Assembly (NCBI GenBank): GCA_025399215.1
Contig: MU621172.1
Coordinates: forward strand, 1 to 63,315
DNA from: Globomyces pollinis-pini
Lineage: Eukaryota; Chytridiomycota; Chytridiomycetes; Rhizophydiales; Globomycetaceae
DNA: 63,315 nt
Direction: 5' to 3'
This document shows positions 21,968 to 35,207 of the stretch, in pieces. Position numbers and translations under genes: made by a program. Below the pieces are notes generated by a model. It was not told the origin of the DNA, ran no database searches, and saw nothing but the letters and a program-made list of their open reading frames with translations. Positions within the stretch are counted from its first letter, which is position 1. Every line of letters begins with the position of its first letter.

Positions 21968-22694
21968 ATGGCTGAAATTGAATTTGATTTTGATATTCGA
22001 CAGCATCCCGCTATTGGGAGAATGTGTGGAGTGAAAGATGTAGTCAATCGACGAGTAATGTAAGTTATTTTCATAATGATTCATTGATAGTGACCCTCCA
22101 CTTATTGTTGAATTAAAACCTGGTTCTTATTTTGATGGGTAAAAAACATTCTTATTTATAATCTAGTTGCTTTACGAATTCAAATATTCCCTTAGAATCG
22201 TATGTACTTCATATATCATTAGTATCTGAAGATTGCAAAGAAAGTCGAAATGACTTTCGAGCAGGTCGTCACGTTCGACATAATATTATTGGAGATACAG
22301 TCGGAAATGCTAAAATGTTACTCGATCCAGAGGATAGAAAACTAAAGCCTTTCTTTGTCCTACCCAACCTTTCCATCAGATTAACTGGTACTTATGTAAT
22401 TCGCTGTATAGTAATCAATACTATCACGTAAATAGATCAATGTTATTGAACAATAGTGGTCAAGTAACAACCAAATTCACCAATCCATTGACTGTATACT
22501 CTTGTGGTCAATTTCCAGGTTATAAAGGTAACGATATATATATATATTTATCTACAGCGACTTCTAAAATAACGAGATCGTTCATCTACCAGGGGTTAGC
22601 GGTTAGAGAGAAAGGTGTAAAGGATAAAGAACCTATGTCTACTAGTCAGAACCTTCACTTTGCCGAAAGTGATCAAACTCTTTGTATTACTTAA
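21968..22694 (+). CDS. Velvet-domain regulator, copy 2
   Basis: Tandem paralogue of the preceding gene: MAEIEFDFDIRQHPAIGRMCGVKDVVNRRVMDPPLIVELKP. It shares the ESRNDFRAGRHVRHNIIGDTVGNA segment, FFVLPNLSIRLTGTYVI, KFTNPLTVYSCGQFPGYK and TRSFIYQGLAVREKGVK. The C-terminal ~25 residues (KEPMSTSQNLHFAESDQTLCIT) differ most from copy 1. Intron positions are the same. A 46-nt run in the ESRNDFRAGR region differs at only one base between copies, suggesting recent duplication or gene conversion. Paired velvet proteins often form homo- or heterodimers, so the two could act together. Confidence 0.88.
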
Positions 22695-23151
22695 AACTAT
22701 CTTCAGTAAATATAAATAAATGTCATGTTGTCAAAGAATTAAAATGGCATTGTAGACAAGCAAGTAATGGACAATAAAATATGGATGTCGAAGGACATTT
22801 TGGAGTTCTTTATATTAATATACCCCCATAATGACTTGTTAGGCACTTTTTTTCGTTCAATGTATTGTTTGCGCGCTTTTTGGCATAATCTCCATTAACA
22901 AGTTTGTAGGACGAAAAATATGGTCAATCGGATAAAGGAATAATTTGAACATATCAGGATATAAAATCAACCAACTTTCCACTTTAACAATGTTCTTTTC
23001 AATCTGTAGTTACAATAAAAACCATTTAAGCACTTTTCTATCGTGCAAGAATCCAGGTATTATTACTTCTAGATGTAAGGTGTTACATTCATCTATTAAA
23101 ATGATTGAAAACGTATTAGCAAATGATTATATACCAATACGCTACTAAAAA
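22695..23151. other. Intergenic, no feature seen
   Basis: 457 bp between velvet copy 2 and the membrane protein 3' end. A 67-codon ORF at 22945-23148 has no ATG-proximal promoter and no recognisable content. Confidence 0.45.
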
Positions 23152-24289
23152 TCATAATTTATTCTCATTTTGAGTAAAGTAAGGAACAGCTAAATCTATT
23201 TGAGCATGACCATCTTCCCAAGGCCTTACCACTATAAAATTATGAGTGTAACTCTGAGATTCATTCTATCATGAATATAATAATAATTACAATATCTTGA
23301 ACGGTAGAATTTACAGCACTTTGTACGTTTGACAAGATCAGTCTTCCATTTTGATTTATAGACAAGTAAATTTTGTGAGGTTCTCGAATTCGGAATAAAT
23401 ATAATAATGTAACCAATGTTAAGAAATGAATTGATTTCTGTATGATGGTGACTATAAATGGATCCACTTCAACTCGCATAATTGTGATGATAATTTGTAG
23501 AGTCAAGTAAATCGAAACTAGGATTGTAAAGTTTCGAAGTAGATGTAGTTTCTTTTTCCAAGGTATCAATAATGGTGCTCCAATTTCACCTCGTAACTGA
23601 CAATTAATATTCAAACATTTACTGTTAATCGATTGACTTGTCTATGAATATAAGATAGCTCCGCTCTGACATCTAACCGAAAAATTTGATAGACCTATAA
23701 AAACTTCAGATGTGTATTATCTTTACCATCACATAACCCAACACCAAAAATAACTAAGTGTCAATAGAATAAAAATACCGATTGAATCTGAAAAGCAGTG
23801 GAAAGTAATAATTCAATTAGCATCATGGCTGCTCCAATTAGAATTACATGTTGTTTTGCAGAATTAGATATATCCAAGTGAGTAATACACCAGCCTTTCT
23901 AAAAGTAAATAAGCTATCATTATTTACCGCAATCATAAGCAGAATCATATAAAATAGAGATACACTCCATAAAAATGCCATGTTAGCAATAAACAGCGCG
24001 ACCATATTAACAGCATAAACTTTTGTGAATAAAGCAAATCAATACCCGAATATATATCATTTAAAACATTTGAAATAGCTGACGTGAATTGTTGAAATAG
24101 TACAGTTAAGAGTAATGTAGATAAAGCTCCATATAAAGTTATCGTTCGTGTCAATTGACGATGACCAAATGAGTAACCGAACCAAACAATGGCAGTGATA
24201 AGGTAGAATGGTATAACGCTTAAATTCAGTACCGTATAATACGTTAACCCATAGAATAATTTGTTAGATGAGTCAAATGGAAGACTCAT
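23152..24289 (-). CDS. Seven-helix membrane protein, unknown family
   Basis: Starts MSLPFDSSNKLFYG at 24289. Seven hydrophobic segments can be counted: LSVIPFYLITAIVWFGY, LYGALSTLLLTVLF, the LLIWSRCLLLTWHFYGVYLYFI region, VILIGAAMMLIELLL, a short one around FLFYVIFGVGLC that spans a 25-nt intron, FTILVSIYLTLQIIITI, and IHFLTLVTLLYLF. It ends in the soluble tail YTHNFIVVRPWEDGHAQIDLAVPYF. Length is ~310 aa. It could be a receptor or a transporter-like protein. No GPCR-class motif (DRY, NPxxY) is visible, so no function is assigned. It is transcribed divergently from the LysM gene. Confidence 0.65.
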
Positions 24290-24300
24290 TTGTAGTATAA

Positions 24301-24308
24301 TCGCGTAA
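24301..24308. promoter_or_regulatory. CGCG promoter motif before the seven-helix protein gene
   Basis: TCGCGTAAAA (CGCG at 24302-24305), 13 nt upstream of the minus-strand ATG at 24289. Confidence 0.35.
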
Positions 24309-24647
24309 AAGCTTGATTTTTGACAAACTATTATTTGTCAAAGTCAACTGATTTATTTTAATAGTCACTAAAGTAATGAAATTTGAAGAACTCTTAATAT
24401 GAATAACAAATAAATATCACCATCAGGAAAGTATTGATGTTTATTAAACAAATGTGAGGTTACAATAAAATCTAAATATCAACAGAAATGATTATCAGAA
24501 GATCGATGTAAGCCTACATCTATAATAAGAACAATTAGCTTGTTTGTAAACTGTAACGAAACAATGAATCATGTTATTGTCATAAACAAACAATGAGGAT
24601 TATAAATGCATGTTATAAACTACCTTATCTTGTCGTTAATTATTTCT

Positions 24648-25275
24648 ATGGCAACATTGCAAGAACGTTTGAGACAGATGGGAGTCAGTGAAACAACATT
24701 AATTGAGGATGGTAATTGGTGTGTATAAATAACGCTTCCTTAGAAGAATTTGATACAATCGAATCTAAAAAACAAAACTATAATCCAATAAGAGAAGAGC
24801 TGTCATCGTCATTTGAAGAGTTGCATGGTGAAATTGGTGAGACTGCTGAATCCGAGGCAGGAAGTGAAGATGGATATTATTATCCTGCACACATACATTT
24901 GCTAAAATTGGGTGATACTATACAATCCATTGCAAAACAATACAATTCCATGGTAATTAAATAATTGAAAATACTAATAAATAGGTCCATTTAATTGAAA
25001 GGGCGAATCGATTCAGTCAAATAACAGAAGATATCACGGATAAACGAAAGTTTGTAGTGATACCATCTAAATCAACATTTCGTGAATTTATATTAGAAGG
25101 TGATCAAGGTAAAGATCGAATATCATTAATTTCTATTGTAGAAACATATGAATTATGCCTGAATTTCCAATTATTATTCCGTGGTACTTCATTAGATGAT
25201 GCCGAAATGCAATTGGCAAAATCAAATTATAATCTGGCTTTGGCAGTTGAAAACTATCATTTTGATATTGTTTAA
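24648..25275 (+). CDS. Intracellular LysM protein with UBA-like C-terminus
   Basis: Starts MATLQERLRQMGVSETTLIED at 24648, with no signal peptide. An acidic region (EIGETAESEAGSED) precedes a LysM motif (HLLKLGDTIQSIAKQYNSM joined across an intron to VHLIERANRF...RKFVVIPSK). The last ~40 residues (GTSLDDAEMQLAKSNYNLALAVENYHFD) look like a UBA/CUE helix bundle. This resembles the eukaryotic LYSMD group rather than secreted chitin-binding LysM effectors. The ligand is unknown. LysM identity is good; the UBA-like call is tentative. Confidence 0.7.
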
Positions 25276-25376
25276 CTTCAGATTCCAAACCAAATCTATT
25301 GAATTTTTTACTACTGTACAATAAAAATGAATTTAGTCATTCCATAACAATTCTTGCCTTTTTTTCGTGTATTGCA

Positions 25377-27081
25377 ATGGAAGAGCAATCAATACACGTA
25401 TTTCTATTAGCAATAAGAGAAATAGAATATCAAGACATATGGAACGAATTGATCAATATTCCAAATACTGTTATTTTATTACCAACCAATCTCAATTCAT
25501 CCATCACAAAAGAACTTTTAAAATCACATTCATGTCAAATAAATCCAAAAAATCCAAATCAATTACTATCATTTAATGGTAAACGAATGATCATCAAAAA
25601 GTATCAGTAATATTATTGACTTTTTTAGTAAATTATTGTTGATGATTGAAAAAGACCTGTTTAATTCCAAATGGGATTGGAATATTAAATCCTTAAATTT
25701 CAAAGAATTCTATGAAAAGATTGATATTGAATCAATGAACACGATCAAAATCGAAACAGATTTAGAGAAATTCGAACTCGTACAAAATCAACAAATCCAA
25801 ATTTATAAAATTCAAGATGAAATAGGAATAGATCGAATACAAATCAATCAAGATTATAAATTTAAATCGGATAATCAAACAGGATTTTATTCAATTATAC
25901 CAACGAGTTTACCAAAAGTGATTCCAAATGTAATTGAAACATTACAGATACCAATTGAAGGTGTAAAGAATATATTACCATTATTAAACAACATTAATTG
26001 GACACCAATGGAAATCCCAATCCCAAACTGTACTGATCCAGAATTCATCAAACTTATTGAATTATTAAAACAACCTAAATCAATACCTTTATGTAGTTTA
26101 TTACAATCATACGTTTTACAAATATCAAACCTAACGATACCTATTTCAAATGCTTCTAAGTTAGATTCATTATCAAACACGTTTACAACCACTCTCCAAC
26201 ATTTCCAAACACAATTAAACCAAACCCCACAAATCAATGAGCAAGGAGAAGAATATATCAATCAATTGCTGAAAGGTTTAGAATCCTATCTAACAACAAT
26301 TCTCTATGATCGGTAATATCAATCATTTAACCATTAGAATTCAATCAAGATTTTTCAAGTATGAAAATCAATTAGATTTACAATTATCAAGAAAATTGAC
26401 TCTATTAAAATTACTTGATATTGAAGCTTGTAAATTGAATCAATCCAATCATTTAGAATTAAAGAAATTATTGATACAATCTAGTTCAAGATTAATTCAA
26501 TTTGAAGATTCAAAAACACCTACAAGTAAACTTAAACAATTACAACTATTTATTATTGAAATCATTGGTAATTTTTTATTATAATTGACAACTTTTTTCT
26601 TTTTATAGATTATTTAAAAATTAATGAATTGGAAAGTAATACGGATGAATTATTGACAATGATGATTTATATTTTAATTCATACAAATCCTAATCTTTTA
26701 GTTTCAAGTTTGAAATTTACTCAAAAACTTTGTTTTTCTCCTACTTTACAAGGAATAGATTCTTTTAATTTGATTTTATTGGAAAGTTGTATTAATTGGA
26801 TTATAAATTTTGAAATTGGGATGGATGATAAATTATTGTTGAAGGATGTTCATGGTGTGGAGGCTGGCGGTTCATCTACCGTTTATCATGATTCTATTCT
26901 AAATGAACTGGGTCAATTTGCTACTCAAGTCTCAAAAAGCTTTTGGTCATCTGATATGATTCAATTTAATCCTACAAATTATACAAAAACAGATGTACCG
27001 CTCACTAATACCTTTAAAATTAAAAAGGTGGATGGTAATGTGGGTGCCAAGCTTCGCGAACAGCTTCGAACTTCAAAATAA
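25377..27081 (+). CDS. VPS9-domain Rab GEF with VARP/ANKRD27-like N-terminus
   Basis: ATG at 25377 (MEEQSIHVFLLAIREIEYQDIWNEL). The N-terminal region (NTVILLPTN, LLSFNGKRMIIKKYQ, then a helical segment with TLQHFQTQLNQ) follows the order seen in VARP (ANKRD27). The VPS9 domain starts near ILYDRIFKYENQLD and contains SKTPTSKLKQLQLF and the core ELLTMMIYILIHTNPNLLVSSLKFTQKLC. VPS9 domains catalyse GDP release from Rab5/Rab21-type GTPases on endosomes. There are no ankyrin repeats after the VPS9 domain, unlike animal VARP. It converges with the next gene (70 bp between stops). Confidence 0.8.
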
Positions 27082-27151
27082 TAAACAGTTCAATTTGTAA
27101 AATTCAATAGAATTTATTCAATAAGCAAACATCAACAGATAAAAAAGGTAA

Positions 27152-28257
27152 CTAAGCCTTCACAAGACGAAGAGAGCGAACATCAGTGTCAGAAACTTGG
27201 GAAGCTACTGGACCTGCAAATGTCTGTGGTGGTTGACCATCATTGATTCGAGTAGCACGGACACAGTTTTCCGCAGTATAGAAGAAAACTCCAACACCTG
27301 GGGTAATCTTGAGAATTTCTTTGAGACGAGTAGGAGATATTCCATTGACACCAAAGCAGCCAATGTTACCACCTGTCTCTACAGTATTTCCATAAGTATT
27401 TCTCAGTTGGATGAAAGGTGCACCACCAACATTAGCTTGATAGTTCTGTAAATCTAAAGATTGGAACGGCTGAGCACCTCCTGGAGCAACAATCAAACGA
27501 ATAGATCGAACATCAGCTTGAGCCACACGGCCTTCAACTGGTCCAACAGCAGTTTGTGGATTGCCTTCATTGATACGAGTAGCACGTACACAGTTATCAG
27601 CAGTATAATAGAAAACAGCAACTCCTGGTGATAATCTGGTGATTTCACGGATTCGGTTGGCTCCAATACCATTGACTCCAAAACATCCAATATTACCACC
27701 GGTTTCGATCTTTTGGTTGTTTTGAAGGGTAAATTGAACATTGGCTCCTGGAACGTTTCCACCTGGTGGTGGAGGAGGTGGTGGAGTACCTCCTCCTCCT
27801 CCATTAGCAAGAACAAGTCGTAAGGATCGAACATCAGTACCAGATACTTGAGGTGCAACAGCTCCAGGTGCAGTTTGAGGTGGTTGTCCATCGTTAATTC
27901 GAGTAGCACGGACACAGTTATCAGCAGTATAAAAGAAAACTCCAACACCAGGGGTAATCTTGAGAATTTCTTTGATTCTAGCAGCTCCAACACCGTTGAT
28001 TCCAAAACATCCAATCACACCTCCAGTTTCAGTCTTTTGGTTAGCAATGTTGTTGAGTTGAATGAAAGGTGCACCACCAACATTATCTATGGATTAATAG
28101 GTAAGTAAGTACTTTGAACTTTTGAGGAACCACAACCACCATTGAATTCACAACCGGATAACTGAGAATGGTATTCCAAACCATAACGATCATCATCATT
28201 CAAGTCAGTAGCTTGAATAGTAGCTATATATAATGCAATGATCTTTAATAATTTCAT
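27152..28257 (-). CDS. Secreted protein with three cysteine-paired repeat modules
   Basis: ATG at 28257 encodes a signal peptide (MKLLKIIALYIATIQA). A short acidic and Cys segment (SGCEFNGGCGSS) and one 26-nt intron (~28084-28109) follow. Then three ~75-residue modules, each ETGGxIGCFGxNG...R(L/I)(K/R)EI...PGVxVF(F/Y)YTA(D/E)NCVRATRIN(D/E)G..PQT...DVRS(L/I)RL. Each module has exactly two Cys. Modules 1 and 2 are separated by a Gly-rich then seven-Pro linker; 2 and 3 by APGGAQPFQSLDLQNYQANVGG. No known family is recognised with confidence; a crystallin-like beta fold is a guess. Probably a wall-bound or extracellular protein. Confidence 0.8.
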
Positions 28258-28840
28258 GATCGATTGAATTAAAGGAAAGAAAATTGAAGGTATTTAAGTC
28301 TTACAGAAAAGAAATGTCACCGCAGCAGAACTCAGCCGAAGAATCATGACATCATTTCAACAAAAACAGGTTCCAGTGTTTAATAACAATATTGTATATT
28401 ATCTAATTATAGTATGAATCCATATTTCAGTTACCAGTTTTTATTAATTGTTTTTTAGGATTCTTTTTTGAGAATTTCTTTGAAATTTGATTTTCAGCCT
28501 TTCAGCCTACACACAAATATTCACTCATTTTTTACACAAAGGATTTCGCATAAAACTAAAAACAAATAAATTTATTTCAAAGTAATTGATTTCTTACTAA
28601 AAGTACTTCTAAACTGGATATAGGATGTTCTTTACTAATAATAGTAAAACTATCAATATCTAGATCATATTAAAAATATTATTATACTTTGTATGGTAAA
28701 ATCACTAGTAGAAATAATAAGACAGATTGATATTAATTTTGGTAAATGTGGATCATAACTGGTTATTTTAATTTGATTAAAGAATGTGAGACTATATTCA
28801 ATCCAATCCACAAACCTTTGTTTAAATATTAATTAAAATT
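28258..28840. other. Intergenic, upstream of the repeat protein
   Basis: 583 bp, very AT-rich. A TAAATA element (minus strand, ~28290) lies ~35 nt upstream of the repeat-protein ATG. No other feature is supported. Confidence 0.4.
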
Positions 28841-29005
28841 TTACTGTTTAATAGTATGATGTTGACCTATAACAATATCATCATGAGGTATAATAGGATT
28901 TGGTATAGGAACAGGTTGTTTAATTACATGGTATAATTTTTTAGTTGGAATAGATTTTGATTTATCCTTGAATTTAATTTTTTGTTTTGTAGTTTTGTTT
29001 GACAT
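28841..29005 (-). CDS. Possible 54-aa basic protein
   Basis: ATG at 29005, TAA at 28841. The N-terminus is Lys-rich (MSNKTTKQKIKFKDKSKSIPTKK), then YHVIKQPVPIPNPIIPHDDIVIG. It is free of in-frame stops in an otherwise AT-saturated gap. No family is recognised, and it could be chance. Confidence 0.3.
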   Translation of the reverse strand: MSNKTTKQKIKFKDKSKSIPTKKLYHVIKQPVPIPNPIIPHDDIVIGQHHTIKQ

Positions 29006-29307
29006 TGAAAAGATCAAACGTGGTTAAACACATGTTTTTATGAAAAGTAACTACCTTATTGCTACTACAATAATGATTATTAAAGATACATCCATTTGTT
29101 ATTAGTAATTGTAATAAAACACGAAAGATAACGTTTAGCATCTATGAACTACTTTAGTATCATATGGATACTAACAATTCATAATATTATAAAAATAGTC
29201 TAGCAATTACTTAACAATTACTTGGATGAAGATGATCTAATCTGGTAGTGGCACAAACAAAATTAAAACTAAAAAAAAAAAAAAAAGAAAACTATCAGAA
29301 AACCCAA

Positions 29308-30697
<1,390 letters not shown>

Positions 30698-31068
30698 ATA
30701 CATCTATAATATGTTGACTCTTTTGAGATCTTTTGCACTCCTTTGAGTATCAATACCATATTTTATTGGCGTGTCCATGTGTTAGCGTGTAACCATGTTA
30801 CGCCGTTTGTATAGTTAACCTTGATAACCATATTCAAATGAATTGTAAACCCAAATAAAGATAAAGAGTATGTCACACGATTGATTGAAATGATTGAGGA
30901 TAATCAATAATCGCGTAGTTTGGACACACTAACCTATTTCCATCCAACAGCAAACACTAAGCATCTAATATCAAAGACCTTTTCCATCAACTCATTCGAC
31001 TCCCTTTGTGTTTTTGTCATTCCAAGCATTTGGTCTTTCAATTTTTCCTCAATCACAAAAACTGTTAC
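30698..31068. other. Intergenic, no feature seen
   Basis: 371 bp. It contains one TCGCG at about 30911, 155 nt before the next ATG. Nothing else is supported. Confidence 0.4.
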
Positions 31069-34000
31069 ATGACTTCACAATTCAGTCTTCAAACAGCCTT
31101 TAAACAAGGTACAATCCAAACATTAAAACAAAAATCTTGTAGGTTTGATATTGGAGTTGAAAGAATGTATTGAAAATTCGGATTCACATAAATTATTGGT
31201 TTGTTGTTCTCAAACTATTGATTTAATTCATCATACCTTTCAATTATCGGAATTAATCGAGTTGGGGATTTCAAGTAGAATGACAATCAACTAACTCTCA
31301 GGTATATGAATGATTATATTAAAAGATAGGTGTTGATAGATTGGATTCGAATCGAAAAAAGGATATAAAGAAAGGAGTGATCTATTTTTGTTATCCATCA
31401 TTAGAAATCATACAACGAATTATTCAAGATTTTGAAAATGAAATGTATATTGATTGTTGTTATTTGTCACCAAAGAATACACCAGATGAATGTATTGAAA
31501 TCGTTAAAAAGTCAAATTTAAATCAATTTTTACATCGTTGGGTTGATAATATTGGATTTGATTTCACTAGTAATTTTGGATAGTATTTTATTGATTCTTT
31601 CTTAGGTAACTTTTGAATGGTTATATTGATTTTTTTTTAAGCTTTTGATTCAAGATCTTTTCATTTTGATATGGATAATTCAATACCGAAATTATATAAA
31701 AATCAACCTTTAGATGATTTAGACTTACTATTAGATCAAATAGCTGAAAAAGTATTATTTGTCATTTAATCCATTTAGATGATATCGGTCGTTAAAATAT
31801 TAAATCAAGTTCCAATAATTAAATATTATGATTCTAAAGGGACTGGTGAAACTTTGGCAGCTAGAATGGCATGGAAATTACAAACCAAAGTGGATAATGA
31901 ACAATTTGATAGTGCTTATGAGAATGATGATAAGAAAAATGTAGATATTATTCTAATCGATCGAAGTTTTGATTGTTTTACTCCATTAACACGATCATTT
32001 CATTATCAAGCTGCTATTTTAGATCTTCTTGAAGTGGATGGAGATATGGTCAGGTATGTAAAAATTTTAGTTGATACTTGGATTAGGTTAAACGATAAGA
32101 GTGTACAATTAACTGAGGATGATCCATTTTTTGTATTTGATTATTTTTAATTGTTAGGTTCGATTGCGACATCAATATTTGGGTGAAGGTAATCGATACT
32201 TTGATTTTATTTATTTAGCTGGCGAAACGATAAACAATTTGATTACGGAAACTCCATCAGCTGCCAATTTCTATGGTCGTAGCCGAAATCGAACCATATC
32301 CGATTTAAAGGATCAAATTTTATCAATTGAAGAAGGAAGAAAAGTAAAAATCGGGATTGATATAATGATTTAGATTATGGAACATCATGCTATCTTTGAC
32401 TCCCTAAGTCGGTTATTTACCCAAGGTCAACTTGAATTGTTGGGAGATTTGGAACAAGTTTGATTGAATATCTTACATAGTAGTGTCTTGCAACGGAAGA
32501 GACGGCAAATTTGGAACCTTTACCAAGTACTATTCTAAATGAAATTGGAAATGCATTACGAAACCCCATATTTAAGTAATTAAAAATGATTATTTTAATT
32601 TAAAATAGTTATAATGATAAGCTTCGATTACTTTTGATTTGTTCCTTACGGTTCCCCAACAATGATTTGTCAAATGCGTTGAAGGATCACTTTGGGGTGG
32701 AAGCTATTGATGGAATTGTTGGATCCATGATTCTTAGTGGGTTAGATTCACCTTTAGCGAAAACTGATCCTGAGGTTTTTATAACTGATTTCTAATCTGA
32801 TTTAGTGGAGATATACTCATCTTGGATGGCAAGCTTATTTAAAAACATTAGGAAAACCATTACCACCTTTTGACCCTGAAGATTTCTTAAGCCGATATCA
32901 ACCATCGTTGAATAGATTATTAGAAGTATAATGATGATGATTTATTGATTATAGGATTTGATCATGAATGGTGCCAATTCAGTTCAACCTTTTAGACCCA
33001 AAGACACACCATCAGAAGTTGCTGAAGATAATGCTGGTAGACAAGGGTCCTTTGTTGGTTTTACCCAAACTTTCACCCCACAATGGGCAACCCTACAACC
33101 CGAAAACCCAAATGAAAAACAGTTTATTGACTATTTAGACCATGGTCGAAGAGTTTTAGTTTTTGTTCTAGGTGGTATATCAGTTTCGGAAATCCAATGT
33201 ATTCATGAATGTGTTCCTAGACTTGGTCGCGATTTCATCATTGGTATTATATCAACAATTTAATATGTAGGATCAACTAATATTGGTACACCCTCCAGTT
33301 TTGTGAATGAATTATGTTTGTTGGGTGAAGGAAAATCAAATGTATTGAAATTAACATCCATCTTTGATGAAATTGAATTGGAAAAAGAACGAAAAAAGAA
33401 ACAACATGCACAAGCATTACAAGAAAAGTTACGATTGGAATTGGATGAAGCAGCTACTTTGAAACGAATGGTTACAATGAGACATTTTAAAAAATCATCA
33501 TCGATTATGGATGCTTTGGCAGACCTTGAGATGTCGGATGCCAGTATGACACAACCACCTGTTACTTACCAATCTACCAATGGAAGAGTCAAAACACTTT
33601 TAGAAAACGTTAATCGGTAATGACTTATGTACTAATGGTAGTGGAAATCAAATACGACATCAAACAACTTTAAGTCGTCGAATCACTTTCAGTCGAGAAG
33701 CATCACTTTTGAAACGGGCTCGATCTATCAATGCTGATGCCCCACCTTTACCTCCTCGTTATATTAATCCACCAATGTCTTACAAAACCCCATCTACCAG
33801 ACAAATGACTGATACCAATATATCACCCGTTGATTCTGATTATTCGTTTGAAGAAAATGATACTCCGACTACCGTTAATGTTTTCTCTGTACCTTCATCT
33901 GTCCCAGAACCTAGTGTGGAGCCTGAAAAACTTTCGGAAGATGCAATCAAAAAACTTTTAAGCAATCCAACCATTGTCCGGCATAATAATCAAACTGGGT

Positions 34001-35073
34001 TTGCGAAATTAGCGGCTAGGTTACGAAAGCTAGCACAAGAATCACTGTTGGCTGAAGATTATAGTCGATTGAATAAACCAAAAGAAGGAACTCAAGGTAG
34101 TAGTAATTGGAATCAATCTAGCAACAGTGGATCTAAACCATCCAAATTCACTGACCCTCCAGTTGGGTATGTTATTCCTACACGTCGAGTTAAACCACCG
34201 AATGTCAGTTCGATTCAACCTCCTGCCCCAATGTTTGCTCCACAACCTCAAGTATATCCAGAAAGACAGCAATCGATTGCTGATGGATCTCCAGTACCGT
34301 TTCATGCCGAACCTCGTGGCTTATCGTATGGAAGTTCTCATTATGGTGGCCAACCTGTTATTCATAGTAATAGACCACAATCTATGCAATTTGCATCTGT
34401 CGATAGAAATTTTGCTCGATCTACAACACAGCCTTTGCCTCCACAGTCATATCAAGATTTGATTGGTTCAAGACCACAGAGTGCTGATATAGAGAGAAGT
34501 CATATCAATAGACCAGACTCTAGTTATATCAATAGACCGGAATCTATTGCTTCTGGTCGAAGCACCAACTCAAGGGCAAGTTTCTTGGGCTCATTTGAGT
34601 TTGAAAGAACATCATCTCACTCTACAATGGCGGGTCCTCCAGCAGAATATCAGCGGCAAGGCTCTCTTACAGAATCACCTGATCAGTTTGGACCATTTGG
34701 TCAAATATCTCCTTTAACTCCTCCACAACGTAATATTTCAATTCCAGGAAATTTGGAATATGGGTATGATTATCCCCAAGGTCCTATACCGAATATGAAT
34801 CATAATCCAAACACAAGTTTTGTACCAAATGCACGACCAAATGTTTATCCACAATCACAACTACCACAACATATATCGCAAGGACCATTACCCCCACAAT
34901 CATTTAGACTTGGAGATAATACTAGACATCCGCGACCTCAATCGTTCCGCACTACTAATACGTTTCCAATGCATGGAGATCCATATGGTCATGATCCAAA
35001 TAGACGTCAACCTGCACCTCCAAATCAATTCCAACCCGGTACAAATCGACCAAATAGCTACAGTACTAATTAA
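31069..35073 (+). CDS. Sec1/Munc18-family protein with long disordered C-terminal tail
   Basis: Starts MTSQFSLQTAFKQ. The SM-family order is present: LLVCCSQTIDLIH, KKGVIYFCYPSLEIIQRIIQDF, domain 2/3 with RMAWKLQTKV and VDIILIDRSFDCFTPLTRSFHYQAA, then LRHQYLGEG and LLICSLRFPNNDLSNAL. It closes with RRVLVFVLGGISVSEIQCIHE and GSTNIGTPSSFVNEL. An intron of 25 nt (33617-33641) joins this in frame to a ~450-residue Pro/Ser/Asn/Gln-rich tail with repeated RPxS motifs. SM proteins clasp SNAREs in fusion; a Sec1-type exocytic role is likely. About 15 introns. The tail is unusual for the family. Confidence 0.87.
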
Positions 35074-35185
35074 TAATGATTGCAAATATATTCGCCTTTT
35101 TAGAACTTTTTATAAACATTTGCCAATGTAATTGCACGATTCATTCATAAGATTTGTGTATTGAGAAAAAAAAGTTTAAAATCAT

Positions 35186-35195
35186 TACGCGATTT
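35186..35195. promoter_or_regulatory. CGCG promoter motif before the second SM gene
   Basis: TTACGCGATTTAC (CGCG at 35188-35191), 17 nt upstream of the ATG at 35208. Confidence 0.4.
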
Positions 35196-35207
35196 ACTTA
35201 GCACAGT

